NCBI GenBank assembly: GCA_030681195.1
Contig: JAUXXJ010000026.1
Coordinates: forward strand, 177,047 to 241,046
DNA from: Rhodocyclaceae bacterium
GTDB taxonomy: Bacteria > Pseudomonadota > Gammaproteobacteria > Burkholderiales > Rhodocyclaceae
DNA: 64,000 bases
Reading direction: 5' to 3'
The notes under the pieces are model-generated. The model did not search any database. It saw only the letters and a program-made list of their open reading frames with translations, and had not been told where the DNA came from. Positions 38,401 to 46,391 of this stretch are shown here, in pieces. The translations under genes and the position numbers were made by a program. How positions within the stretch are numbered: position 1 is the first letter of the stretch; each line of letters starts with the position of its first letter.

Positions 38401-39063
38401 GCCGGCGGTCAGCAGCACGGCCGTCGTAACCAGCGGCAGCGCGAGGCGTAAGCGGTTGTCCGCCCACAACCGCTGCGCGCCGGGCCAGAGGAGCATAACC
38501 AATGGCGCGAACAGGACCACGCCGAGCGCATCGCCGGTCCATAACGTCAGCCATTGGGCCGCGATCTCGCCCGGCGTCGCCAGGCTGCCAGCAACGACGA
38601 GCGCCAGCGTCGTGATGCTGGGGGCAACCAGACAGGCGAGCGGCCCGGCCAGCAGCAGAAAGCTCAGCACGTCGCGCTCGCGTGCGAGCGAATTGCCTTG
38701 TTCGCACAGCGGTTTTACCAGCCGGGCACCAAGCAAGGCCTGCAGGGTCGCACCGGTGGCGACCAGCAGCGCCGGCACGAGACCGGCCAGCACAGGCGTC
38801 GACAACAACATGAACGCGCAGGCGCCGAGCCAGATGCCCGGCCACCAGCGCATGCCGCCTTTGAGCAATATCGCCAGCGCCAGCCCGGCGGCCGGCCACA
38901 GCGGCGAGGCGAAGGCCCCGGGCGGGGCCAGCAGCTTGCCCATCCACGCGGCGATGAGATAGGCGACCGCGACAAGAAGGATCGTGCCAAGCGGCGCACC
39001 GGACATGACCGAGCCCCAGCGTTCCTGCGAAGATGTCTTGATGACACGTAGCGTATCGCTCAT
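35479..39063 (-). CDS. Hybrid sensor histidine kinase, MASE1-CHASE-HisKA-HATPase-REC-REC-Hpt
   Basis: An 1194-residue kinase. Order: MASE1-type membrane sensor (about 25-225); periplasmic CHASE domain (about 230-480, ILGLDWAPRVPHENLAEFEAATRRAGMPDYWVFEP); a membrane helix; HisKA with FLATMSHEIRTPMNGVLGML; HATPase (NLVGNAIKFS, DNGIGM, GGTGLGLTI); a first receiver that lacks the phospho-Asp motif and seems degenerate; a canonical receiver (LLFTDLHMPEMDGYQL); and an Hpt domain with AIAHKLKSSSRSVGA. It probably phosphorylates the two regulators encoded behind it in overlapping frames. Confidence 0.92.
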   Translation of the reverse strand: MSDTLRVIKTSSQERWGSVMSGAPLGTILLVAVAYLIAAWMGKLLAPPGAFASPLWPAAGLALAILLKGGMRWWPGIWLGACAFMLLSTPVLAGLVPALLVATGATLQALLGARLVKPLCEQGNSLARERDVLSFLLLAGPLACLVAPSITTLALVVAGSLATPGEIAAQWLTLWTGDALGVVLFAPLVMLLWPGAQRLWADNRLRLALPLVTTAVLLTAGHVGLERLEESRRGEAAASYKEEVYRTGLLPLAMIFESVNGVERFFAASEEVNREEFATFTSSVIAKPEILGLDWAPRVPHENLAEFEAATRRAGMPDYWVFEPDAAGRPVPVRERPDHFPVRYSKPPAANAKGMVLGLDHAFEAARREAMDAARDSAACGLAEVPLLRTERRALLVFQPVYRQGFAFRSADAAARRAALHGYVVAVLDIERMFAPLQQAATAHRLAFRVTDVTPGETPKVLTDSLPTGHASSWSRATEIAGRSLRIEMAPLESHGTSGGGFHAYHFLALLAGLLVSFTTLTSTGRQAATDAEVVVRTAELEQSRRDAEQANLAKSAFLATMSHEIRTPMNGVLGMLEVLEHGNLTEHQRDQVQTMRDSAATLLALIDDILDFSKIEAGRIEFEHAPLSVADMVEGLCTSQLSVARRRGVELRMFVDPDLPERVLGDDTRLRQVLYNLVGNAIKFSAGNPARPGRVTVRATLAAHVPLRIAFMIEDNGIGMDAAMQARLFTPFTQAEASTTRRFGGTGLGLTICRRLVDLMGGEIAITSRPGAGSVFTVTLPVALAPEQPVREQPDLSGLVCCLLDDADIDAEALAAYLAHAGATVQRCADAEEAVRCAAAALSPMVLIHADDESRRWRDGELPAQLRRVRIGHGRRRRARLDAPDCVSIDGDALRRQAFLMAVAVAAGRASPEVFDDRSTDVLPGETIPPPTVAQARAENRLILVAEDDSVNQKVVLQQLALLGYAAEVTGDGAEALARWQDGGFALLFTDLHMPEMDGYQLAAEIRRLEEGGHRLPIIALTANALRGEAARAKAAGMDDYLTKPVALARLREVLEAWLPRAKVTAAATDQAPAAAPGRALDVAVLQGLVGDDPAVLKDFLVDYARTVAQAATELRAAAAVKDHAQLAAIAHKLKSSSRSVGALPLGDLCAELENAGKRNDGPAVTRCMAQFETLFAAVEKELAPLLSEEKTT
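36480..36504 (-). repeat. Dispersed repeat copy 10
   Basis: On the - strand GAAAGTCGGCGCTGGCG followed by GGACGGCG, inside the degenerate first receiver of the hybrid kinase. It is read in a frame different from the other sense copies (ESRRWRDGE). Confidence 0.9.
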
Positions 39064-39232
39064 ATAGCTCTCCTCGCGGCAACGCGACTTGTTTCGCGCA
39101 ACCGTAACTCGTTATAAGCAATGCACCTTTTTGGGGAATATACCCACTTTTTCGCAAATGGATAGTTGCGGCTTATTGCCGCAGCCAGGATGCAACACCC
39201 GTTGTCCTGCTGCCACGTACTCAACATCTTTC
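39064..39232 (-). other. Intergenic region upstream of the hybrid kinase gene
   Basis: 169 bases between the DUF502 stop and the kinase start, both on the - strand. It should contain the kinase promoter. A TTATAA-type -10 candidate on the - strand (39112-39117) has no good -35 partner. No clear terminator is visible. Confidence 0.3.
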
Positions 39233-39925
39233 CTATGTGGCGGGATCTGTCGGTCGCGTGAAGCGTATGTGTTCCGGCGCGTTGGCGCCGCCGGTCATGA
39301 CGAAGCTCATCGCTTCCTCCATGGTCCAGTCGGTCTGCACCACGTCGTCGAGCGGCACGATCTCAATGTAGCCCGAGGTCGGATTGGGCGAGGTCGGCAC
39401 ATAGACGGCGGCCAGTTCGCGGCCGCTGTCGGCATCTTTCATCACCTTGGTGACGAATCCCACTGCCTTCATCTCCGGCGTTGGGAAGCTGATCAGCACG
39501 ACGCGCTGGCCCGTCGCTGGCGGCTTGCGCAGGGTTTGCAGGAAGCGCTTGGTGCCGCCGTAGATCGTCTGCACCAGTGGCAGCCGACCGAGCATGGCCT
39601 CGAAAGCTTCGAGCAATTTTTTACCGAGCACCAGCGAGGCGAATACGCCGATGCCGTAAAGCGCGCAGAGCGTCAGCAGTACCGCTACCAGTTTCTGGAA
39701 ATCTGAATCGAGTAGCCAAGTCGCCAGTGTCTCGGAAAACGGCATGACCATGTGCGCGGCAGCGCGCAGCAGCGGCGTGCCCATGCTGGCGAGGATGCCG
39801 AGCAGGAAGTCGAACACCAGCCATGTCACCCACAACGGCGCGACGGTGAAAAAGCCGATGAGGATGGTACGACCGATGGCGAAACGGGTTTTATGCTTGT
39901 TGTCGGGCGAGGAAAAATGCGTCAT
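39233..39925 (-). CDS. DUF502 membrane protein
   Basis: A 230-residue DUF502 protein with two membrane regions (TILIGFFTVAPLWVTWLVFDFLLGILA and FQKLVAVLLTLCALYGIGVFAS). The family's conserved block is LPLVQTIYGGTKRFLQTL...RVVLISFPTPEMKAVGFVTK...VYVPTSPNPTSGYIEIVPLDDV. Function is unknown. The ATG at 39925 overlaps the upstream gene by 4 bases, while a longer frame runs into that gene. Confidence 0.9.
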   Translation of the reverse strand: MTHFSSPDNKHKTRFAIGRTILIGFFTVAPLWVTWLVFDFLLGILASMGTPLLRAAAHMVMPFSETLATWLLDSDFQKLVAVLLTLCALYGIGVFASLVLGKKLLEAFEAMLGRLPLVQTIYGGTKRFLQTLRKPPATGQRVVLISFPTPEMKAVGFVTKVMKDADSGRELAAVYVPTSPNPTSGYIEIVPLDDVVQTDWTMEEAMSFVMTGGANAPEHIRFTRPTDPAT

Positions 39926-41934
39926 GGTTTCAATCCGTAATCGCGGGGCGGCAAGAAGAGGTCCCCTGGGTGTGTCAAAAATCGCCACAAGATCGCCCGG
40001 ATCAGGCGCAGCCGCTGGCGCAGATCGACGCCGCGTGCTTTGAGGCCGATCCACATGGCGAGAGAAAAACTGACCGCGAGGTTGGTCAATCCGATCAAGA
40101 GTACGCCGAGAGCGGCAAGCGCCACCGTCTGCCATGCCACACCGAATTCGAGGCCGACCATCGCATAACCCCAATAGGCCGAAGAAAATGCGATGTGGCG
40201 GATGTCGAGCGGCAGCCCCAGCAGCATGCCGAGACCGGCGGCGCCGCCGAGCAGGAAACCGAAGAAAAAGTTGCCGGCCAGTGCACCGAGGTTGGCAGCG
40301 ATGTAGTCGGTGACACGCTGCCAACGTTCGTTACCGAACAGCCAGCGCGGCCAGCCAAGCCGATAGAGGCGCTGCGGGATGCGGTTGTAGGCACACAGGT
40401 TGTCGTAGTAGCCGGCGATCAGGCCGGCGAGAAACAGGCAGACGCCCGCCACGGCGGCAAACAGGATGGCGCCGCTGGCGATCGGATCGATTTCGCCCAG
40501 CAATTGCCCGGCCTTGTCCGCGTCGATATAGTGAGCGCCCGTCAGCCACCAGTACAGCAGGCTGACGAGCATGGCGACAGGCACGGCCAGTCCGATGTTG
40601 CCAAGAATTGCCGCCAGTTGGGTGCGCATCGTACGCGCGACGAGATCGACGACTGGCGTCGGATCGCGCTGGCGCTCCTTGCCGCCCGACTGCATGTCGC
40701 CGATTGCGGCGGCGATGGCGTTGGCGGTCATCGCCGGTTGCTTGGTGGCCACGGTGAAGTGCAGCAAGTGAATGAGCATGAAACCAAGGCTGTAGTTGAG
40801 GCAGTAGGCCAGCACTTCGGCGAGTGGCGCCAGGCCGAGCGTGCCCAGATATACCTTGTTCGCCGCCATCAGCGCGATGATGATGCCACCACCGGCGGCG
40901 GAACGCAGCATGGCGTACCAGTCGGCACGCGTTTCGCCGATGTAGCGTTCGCCGCTCTTGCCGGCGTTTTCGGTGACGCGCAGCGCCATCAGTTCGGTGT
41001 TCTCGCGCCAGAAACCGGCCAGATCATTGCGTCGACAGGCGGCGACGGCCAGCTCTTGCCAAAGCGCCGCGCCGTGTGCGAGTGCGTTGGCGTCCTGCTG
41101 GCTGGTCATCGCCTCCGCCAGCGCGGTCAGGCGTTCCAGCCGATCCAGATGCTGCGCGAGCCGGCGCAGGCCAAAGGTCAGATGAAAGCTCGCTCCCAGT
41201 TGCTGAGCGCGCCGCCGCACCCGCTCACCGGCCGTGCGCGCCTGGTCGATCAGTACATGCAGGTGGCGGACATCGGGGGGCGCCGTCTCGCCAGCGCCGA
41301 CTTTTGCTTCGGCCGCCTGGGCGAAGGCCAGCGCCTCTTCGCACAGGGCGAGATAGGGTGAAACATGGTTTTCCAGCGTCGGATCGAGACGCAGCATTTC
41401 GGGTTCGAGACCGGCCGCAGCGATGCGATGGGCGACGACGCGCAGCGCTTCGAACAAGTCCTCGGCGAAGCGACGGGCGGCATTGCCGTCCGTTTCCTCC
41501 TTGAAACGCAGCGCGGCGAACACCACCGCCCAGTCGGCCGCCGGCACAGCAGTAAGCCAGGCTGCATCGCGCGGACGGACGATGTGTTCGAGCGCATCCT
41601 TGAGTTGCTCATCGTCTTCCGCTTCAGGCAGCAGGCGGTGCGCGAAACGTCGGAAGGTTTCGCTGAATATGCCAGTGGAAGGATAGATGCCCGCGGTGGC
41701 GAACAACAGTACGCCGTGCCGATGTACGATGAGGTCGAGCAGCACGCCGCGCAAGGCCGCACGCAGATCGGGGCGCGCCTGCAACAGCGAAGCCAGTGCG
41801 CGCAGTTTGTCCGCCGAAGTCGCGCCGCGTGCCGGACGCAGTTCGGCGATCAGCGCGGCAAGCGTGCCAAGTGTGTCGAACGACTCGACGGCAGGATCGA
41901 GCAGGAGGCACAAGGTATCAAGTAGTCGGCTCAT
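39922..41934 (-). CDS. Gcr-type membrane protein (often labelled site-specific recombinase)
   Basis: A 670-residue protein. The first half is soluble and helical. The second half has five or more hydrophobic helices (YAMLRSAAGGGIIIALMAANKVYLGTLGLAPLAEVLAYCLNYSLGFMLIHLLHF; AGNFFFGFLLGGAAGLGMLLGLPLD; LAALGVLLIGLTNLAVSFSLAMWIGLKARG). It matches what databases commonly call Gcr site-specific recombinase, but I see no recombinase motif and the sequence looks like an integral membrane protein. It overlaps the genes on both sides by 4 bases. Confidence 0.82.
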   Translation of the reverse strand: MSRLLDTLCLLLDPAVESFDTLGTLAALIAELRPARGATSADKLRALASLLQARPDLRAALRGVLLDLIVHRHGVLLFATAGIYPSTGIFSETFRRFAHRLLPEAEDDEQLKDALEHIVRPRDAAWLTAVPAADWAVVFAALRFKEETDGNAARRFAEDLFEALRVVAHRIAAAGLEPEMLRLDPTLENHVSPYLALCEEALAFAQAAEAKVGAGETAPPDVRHLHVLIDQARTAGERVRRRAQQLGASFHLTFGLRRLAQHLDRLERLTALAEAMTSQQDANALAHGAALWQELAVAACRRNDLAGFWRENTELMALRVTENAGKSGERYIGETRADWYAMLRSAAGGGIIIALMAANKVYLGTLGLAPLAEVLAYCLNYSLGFMLIHLLHFTVATKQPAMTANAIAAAIGDMQSGGKERQRDPTPVVDLVARTMRTQLAAILGNIGLAVPVAMLVSLLYWWLTGAHYIDADKAGQLLGEIDPIASGAILFAAVAGVCLFLAGLIAGYYDNLCAYNRIPQRLYRLGWPRWLFGNERWQRVTDYIAANLGALAGNFFFGFLLGGAAGLGMLLGLPLDIRHIAFSSAYWGYAMVGLEFGVAWQTVALAALGVLLIGLTNLAVSFSLAMWIGLKARGVDLRQRLRLIRAILWRFLTHPGDLFLPPRDYGLKP
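41281..41305 (-). repeat. Dispersed repeat copy 11
   Basis: On the - strand CAAAAGTCGGCGCTGGCG followed by AGACGGCG, in the soluble half of the Gcr-type protein, read as KVGAGETA. Confidence 0.9.
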
Positions 41935-43499
41935 CCGTTACTCACGGACAAGGTTTGGACTGCTTTGGCGCATTGTTCGACGGCGCGGCGCAAGGCGCTT
42001 GCGCCGCGCAATTGGCCATCCATTGCTGATACGCCGAGCCGGCCTTGCGCACCGGCTTCCAGCAACTCGGCCTTGAGTCGCTGATAGGCGGCCTCGAAGG
42101 AGCCGAGATCGACATCGCTTGTGGGGGCGTCTGGATTGAGGCGTGCCAGCAGGGCTTCGCCCTCGGTGCGCCAGTCCGCGAAGGCGGGGCTGGCGGCGGT
42201 CTCGGTTTCGCGCAGGGCGGCGGCGGCTTCCGTGGCGAGTTCGGCAGCCGTTTCGTAATAGCGCGTCACGCGCAGCAACTCCGGCAGGCGCAGTGCACTC
42301 TCAGTGGCCATGCCGCCGCGATTGAGCTGGGCGATGAAAGCGGTGATGGCGCTGGCCAGCTGGTCGGTGACGTATTGGTTGCGTTCAAGCAGCGGTGGGG
42401 CGGCCTCGAAGGCAGTGCGCACCGTGGCGAGTGTAATACCGCCGAGTCGATGGAGTTCGCGCGCCAAGGCGTCGAGGGCCAGGGATGGTACGGCCAGCAC
42501 GGTCTTGTCGATGTAGCGGGGTCGCGCCTCGTCCTCCTCCGCACTCTTGAAACGTTCAAGCAGGAATTCAGTGAGCCGGCCGGCCAGCGGCCAGATCAGG
42601 ATCACGCCAAAAATATTGAACACGGTATGGAATAGCGCCAGTGTCGCCGCCGGCCCCGCATCGAGTTCCAGCAGCGCGCGCAGGAAGCCGAGGAAGGCCA
42701 ATAGCCAGGGCAGCAGCAGCAGGGCGACGACACCGGTCAATACATTGAACAGGATGTGCGCCGCCGCAGCCCGCTTGGCGTTCGCGGTGGCACCGATGGC
42801 GGCGAGCACGGCCGTGACGGTGGTGCCGACATTGGCGCCGATCACCACGGCGGCGGCGGCTTCGAGGCTGACCATGCCACTTTGCGCCGCAGAGAAGGCA
42901 ATCACCAGCGCGGCGGCGGATGCCTGCATCAGCACCGTCATGAGGATGCCGATCAGCACCATGACGAAGACGCCGGCAAACCCATCCCCCTGCGGCAAGG
43001 TGAAGTCGGCGGCGACACCGGAAAAAGTTTCCTTTAACAGATCGATGCCGAGGAACAGCACGCCGAAGCCGGCCAGCGCCATGCCCACCGCGCCGCGCCG
43101 GCTGCCCTCGCCGGTGAGGCGCAGCAGCATGCCGACCCCGATCAGTGGCAGGGCGAAAGCGTCGATCTTGAACTTCATGCCCACCAGGGCGACCAGCCAG
43201 CCGGTCATCGTCGTGCCGATGTTGGCACCGAACAAGACCCACAGCGCCTGGCCGAGCGACAGCAGACCAGCATTGACGAAGCCGATTGCCGCCACTGTGA
43301 CGGCGCTCGATGACTGTACCGCGACGGTCACCAGTGCGCCGGAGGCGAGGCCGCGCAGCCGCGTCTTCGTCGAACGGGCGAGGATGTGTTCCAGAGCGGG
43401 GCCGGCGGCCAGTCGCAAGCCATCGGTCATCAGACCCATGCCGAGCAGGAAGAGACCGACACCGCCTGCCAGGCCGCCGAGAATGGCCCAGCTGCTCAC
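41931..43499 (-). CDS. Na/Pi cotransporter family protein (NptA/YjbB type)
   Basis: A 522-residue protein with paired Na/Pi cotransport repeats. The QSSSA motif is in GALVTVAVQSSSAVTVAAIGFVNAGLL, and the matching repeat is MTVLMQASAAALVIAFSAAQSGM...GANVGTTVTAVLAAIG. A C-terminal PhoU-like helical region runs from about residue 320. It probably moves phosphate with sodium; direction cannot be told. It overlaps the P-type ATPase gene by 4 bases, so ion gradients made by the pump may be linked to it. Confidence 0.9.
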   Translation of the reverse strand: MSSWAILGGLAGGVGLFLLGMGLMTDGLRLAAGPALEHILARSTKTRLRGLASGALVTVAVQSSSAVTVAAIGFVNAGLLSLGQALWVLFGANIGTTMTGWLVALVGMKFKIDAFALPLIGVGMLLRLTGEGSRRGAVGMALAGFGVLFLGIDLLKETFSGVAADFTLPQGDGFAGVFVMVLIGILMTVLMQASAAALVIAFSAAQSGMVSLEAAAAVVIGANVGTTVTAVLAAIGATANAKRAAAAHILFNVLTGVVALLLLPWLLAFLGFLRALLELDAGPAATLALFHTVFNIFGVILIWPLAGRLTEFLLERFKSAEEDEARPRYIDKTVLAVPSLALDALARELHRLGGITLATVRTAFEAAPPLLERNQYVTDQLASAITAFIAQLNRGGMATESALRLPELLRVTRYYETAAELATEAAAALRETETAASPAFADWRTEGEALLARLNPDAPTSDVDLGSFEAAYQRLKAELLEAGAQGRLGVSAMDGQLRGASALRRAVEQCAKAVQTLSVSNG

Positions 43500-46213
43500 G
43501 CCGCCGTCCCGCCAGTGCCGACTTTTTCGGGTGCCGGATTGCGGCGCCAGAACAGCTTCTCGGCTTCCACTGCGAAGAACACCAGCACGCCGGCCGCCAC
43601 GACGCGCAGCCAGGTGGCCGTATCAAGGTGAGTGGTGCCGAACAGCATCTGGCTGAAGGGGAGATGCGTCATCGCCAGTTGCAACACGACCAGCACCGCA
43701 ACGGCTTTCAGCGCAATGGTATTACCGAGCAAGCCGTCTTTCGACAGCACCGAGCCGGTCAGGCGGCGGCAATTGAAGAGGTAGAAAATCTGCCCCATCA
43801 CCAGCGTATTCACGGCAGCGGTGCGGGCAAAATCCAAGTCCATACCGCGCCCGGTTTCCCACAGGAACATGCCGAACGAGGTGGCGACCAGTAGCGCGGT
43901 GACGAAGCCGATGCGCCAGAGCATGAAGCCGTTGACCAGCGGCGCTTTGGGATCGCGCGGCGGCCGCGCCATCAGGCCCGGCTCGGGGCGTTCGAAGGCG
44001 ATGGCCAGCGACAAGGTGACTGCCGTGACCATGTTGACCCAGAGAATCTGCACCGGCGTGATCGGCAAGGTCATGCCGACCAGTACGGCGATCAGCACCA
44101 TCGCGGCCTGGCCGACGCTGGTCGGCAGCACATAGACGACCGCCTTGCGCAGATTGTCGTAAACCGTGCGGCCTTCCTCGACGGCGGCGGCGATGGAAGC
44201 GAAGTTGTCATCGGCGAGCACCATTTCGGCGGCTTCCTTGGCCGCCTCGGTGCCCTTGTGGCCCATCGCCACGCCGACATCGGCGCGTTTCAGTGCCGGC
44301 GCGTCATTGACGCCGTCGCCGGTCATTGCCGCCACCTCGCCGTTGGCCTGCATGGCTTCGACCAGGCGTAGCTTGTGCTCGGGGCTGGCGCGGGCGAAGA
44401 CATCGACATCGCGCACGGCCTGACGCAGCGCCGTCTCGTCCATCGCCTCGATCTCGGCGCCGGTCAGCGCTTTACTGTCGTCACTGGACAAACCCATCGC
44501 CCGGGCGATGGCTGCGGCGGTGATGGCATGGTCGCCGGTAATCATCTTGACGCGGATGCCCGCTGCGTGACAGGCGGCCACCGCGCGAATCGCCTCCTCG
44601 CGCGGCGGGTCCATGATGCCGGCCAATGCCAACAGAATGAGGTCGTCCTCGACATCGTTGAACGCCAGCTCCCGCTTGCCGCTTTCCATCGGTTTCGTCG
44701 CCAGCGCCAGCACGCGGAAGCCTTCGGCGGCGAGGGCGTCGATCTGTGCATGCCAGAAAGTGGTGTCGATGGGCTGGTCCTGTTCGCCCTGGCGCTGCAG
44801 GGAGCACATGCCGATGAGGCGCTCGGGCGCGCCCTTGACGAAGGCCAGCGCATGGCCGGCATGGTCATGGTGCAAGGTCGCCATGAAGCGGTGCTCGGAT
44901 TCAAAGGGGATGACGTCGATGCGCGGTAGCGCCTCGGCCTCGTAATGCGCATCGAGTCCGGCCTTGAACGCCAGTGTCAGCAAGGCACCTTCGGTCGGAT
45001 CGCCGTCGAGCTTCCAGTCGCCACCTTGTTCGCTGACTTCGCGCAAGCTCGCGTCGTTGCACAGGAGAGCGGCGCGAGCGATGTCCGCCAGCGCGGCGGG
45101 TTCCAGATCGTGGCCAGCGACGGAAAATCCGCCATGCGGGGCATAGCCGACGCCGGCCACGTCGATGAGTTGATCGGCCGTCGCCAGCCGCTGCACCGTC
45201 ATCTCGTTCTTGGTCAGCGTGCCGGTCTTGTCGGAACAAATGATGGTGACCGCGCCTAGCGTTTCCACCGCCGGCATGCGGCGGATGATGGCGTTGCGGC
45301 CGGCCATGCGCTGCACGCCAATCGCCAGCGTGATGGTCATGATCGCCGGCAGACCTTCGGGAATCGCGGCAACGGCCAACCCGACGGCGGCGAGGAACAT
45401 CTCATCGGCCGACTGACCATGCACCAGCATGCCGAAAGCAATCGTCAGCGCGGCGAGGGCGAGCACGCCGCCTGTCAGCCAGTGGCCAAACACGGCCATT
45501 TGCTTCAACAGTGGCGTCTCGACCGACTCGACATCGGCCAACATGCGGCCGATGCGGCCGATCTCGGTGGTGTCGCCGGTGGCGACGACGACGCCCTTAC
45601 CCTGGCCGAAGACCACCAGCGTGCCCGAATACGCCATGCAGGTACGGTCGCCGATGGGTGCCTCTGCGGCCACGGCATCCGGCGATTTTTCAACCGGTTC
45701 CGATTCGCCGGTCAGCGCGGCTTCTTCGATGCGCAGGCTGCGCATCTCGATCAGGCGCAGGTCGGCCGGCACCTTGTCGCCAGACGCCAGCAAGACGATA
45801 TCGCCGGGCACGAGATCTTCAGCGGTGATTTCGATGCGGCGGCCGTCGCGCATCACCATGGCGTGTAGCGACAGCATGTTGCGGATCGCATCGAGCGATT
45901 TCTCGGCCTTGCCTTCCTGAATGAAACCGATCAGCGCGTTGATGAACACGACGCCGAGAATCACCGCCGTGTCCACCCCATGCCCCAGCGCTGCGGTAAC
46001 GCCTGCCGCGCCCAGCAACACATAGATCAGGACGTTATGGAACTGGAGCAGAAAGCGGAGCAGCGGCCCGCGCTTTTTCGGCGGCGTCAGGCGGTTGGGG
46101 CCGTGTTCGGCGAGCCGCCGGGCTGCTTCAGCAGAAGGCAGGCCGGTCGTTGAGACCTGCTGTGCTGTAAGTGTTTCTTGCGGATCTGCTGCATGCCAGA
46201 TCGGATTTGACAT
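43496..46213 (-). CDS. P-type cation-transporting ATPase (P2 type)
   Basis: A 905-residue P-type ATPase with about ten helices. LTGESEPVEKS (actuator), CSDKTGTLTKNEM (phosphorylated Asp), KGAPERLIG, MITGDHAITAAAIA and TGDGVNDAPALKRADVGVAMG are intact. The helix-4 motif PEGLPAIMTITLAIGVQRM is of the Ca2+/Na+ pump class (P2A/P2D) rather than heavy-metal type, and there is no metal-binding N-terminal domain. The ATG at 46213 is chosen over a frame 11 codons longer. The last residues (EKVGTGGTAA) come from a dispersed-repeat copy. It is first gene of a four-gene overlapping operon. Confidence 0.92.
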   Translation of the reverse strand: MSNPIWHAADPQETLTAQQVSTTGLPSAEAARRLAEHGPNRLTPPKKRGPLLRFLLQFHNVLIYVLLGAAGVTAALGHGVDTAVILGVVFINALIGFIQEGKAEKSLDAIRNMLSLHAMVMRDGRRIEITAEDLVPGDIVLLASGDKVPADLRLIEMRSLRIEEAALTGESEPVEKSPDAVAAEAPIGDRTCMAYSGTLVVFGQGKGVVVATGDTTEIGRIGRMLADVESVETPLLKQMAVFGHWLTGGVLALAALTIAFGMLVHGQSADEMFLAAVGLAVAAIPEGLPAIMTITLAIGVQRMAGRNAIIRRMPAVETLGAVTIICSDKTGTLTKNEMTVQRLATADQLIDVAGVGYAPHGGFSVAGHDLEPAALADIARAALLCNDASLREVSEQGGDWKLDGDPTEGALLTLAFKAGLDAHYEAEALPRIDVIPFESEHRFMATLHHDHAGHALAFVKGAPERLIGMCSLQRQGEQDQPIDTTFWHAQIDALAAEGFRVLALATKPMESGKRELAFNDVEDDLILLALAGIMDPPREEAIRAVAACHAAGIRVKMITGDHAITAAAIARAMGLSSDDSKALTGAEIEAMDETALRQAVRDVDVFARASPEHKLRLVEAMQANGEVAAMTGDGVNDAPALKRADVGVAMGHKGTEAAKEAAEMVLADDNFASIAAAVEEGRTVYDNLRKAVVYVLPTSVGQAAMVLIAVLVGMTLPITPVQILWVNMVTAVTLSLAIAFERPEPGLMARPPRDPKAPLVNGFMLWRIGFVTALLVATSFGMFLWETGRGMDLDFARTAAVNTLVMGQIFYLFNCRRLTGSVLSKDGLLGNTIALKAVAVLVVLQLAMTHLPFSQMLFGTTHLDTATWLRVVAAGVLVFFAVEAEKLFWRRNPAPEKVGTGGTAA
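43501..43527 (-). repeat. Dispersed repeat copy 12
   Basis: On the - strand AAAAAGTCGGCACTGGCG followed by GGACGGCGG. It forms the extreme C-terminus of the P-type ATPase (KVGTGGTAA, then stop). One core mismatch. Confidence 0.85.
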
Positions 46214-46391
46214 CCTGTTTCTCCCCTCAACATCGATTAAAGGCAATGTAACCGAGATACATCATGCGGTACACTGAGCCGATTAGTTCGGACACGCTCG
46301 CATTCAATAGGTTCGCGTTCCACATTTATTAACAAGCTCAATCCGTGTTCATTGGCCATGGATCAGGCGTAATGTGCAGACTCTTTCTGGC
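46214..46391. other. Divergent intergenic region between P-type ATPase and ratA
   Basis: 178 bases with lower GC than the flanking genes. It must carry promoters in both directions, but I do not see a convincing -35/-10 pair. No repeat copy or RNA gene is visible. Confidence 0.3.

Noticed and set aside
39922..41934. Site-specific recombinase function for the Gcr-type protein
   Set aside because: There is no serine or tyrosine recombinase motif and the second half is made of membrane helices.
5039..43527. Dispersed repeat as a CRISPR array
   Set aside because: Copies are thousands of bases apart, in both orientations and mostly inside genes, with no spacer structure or cas genes.
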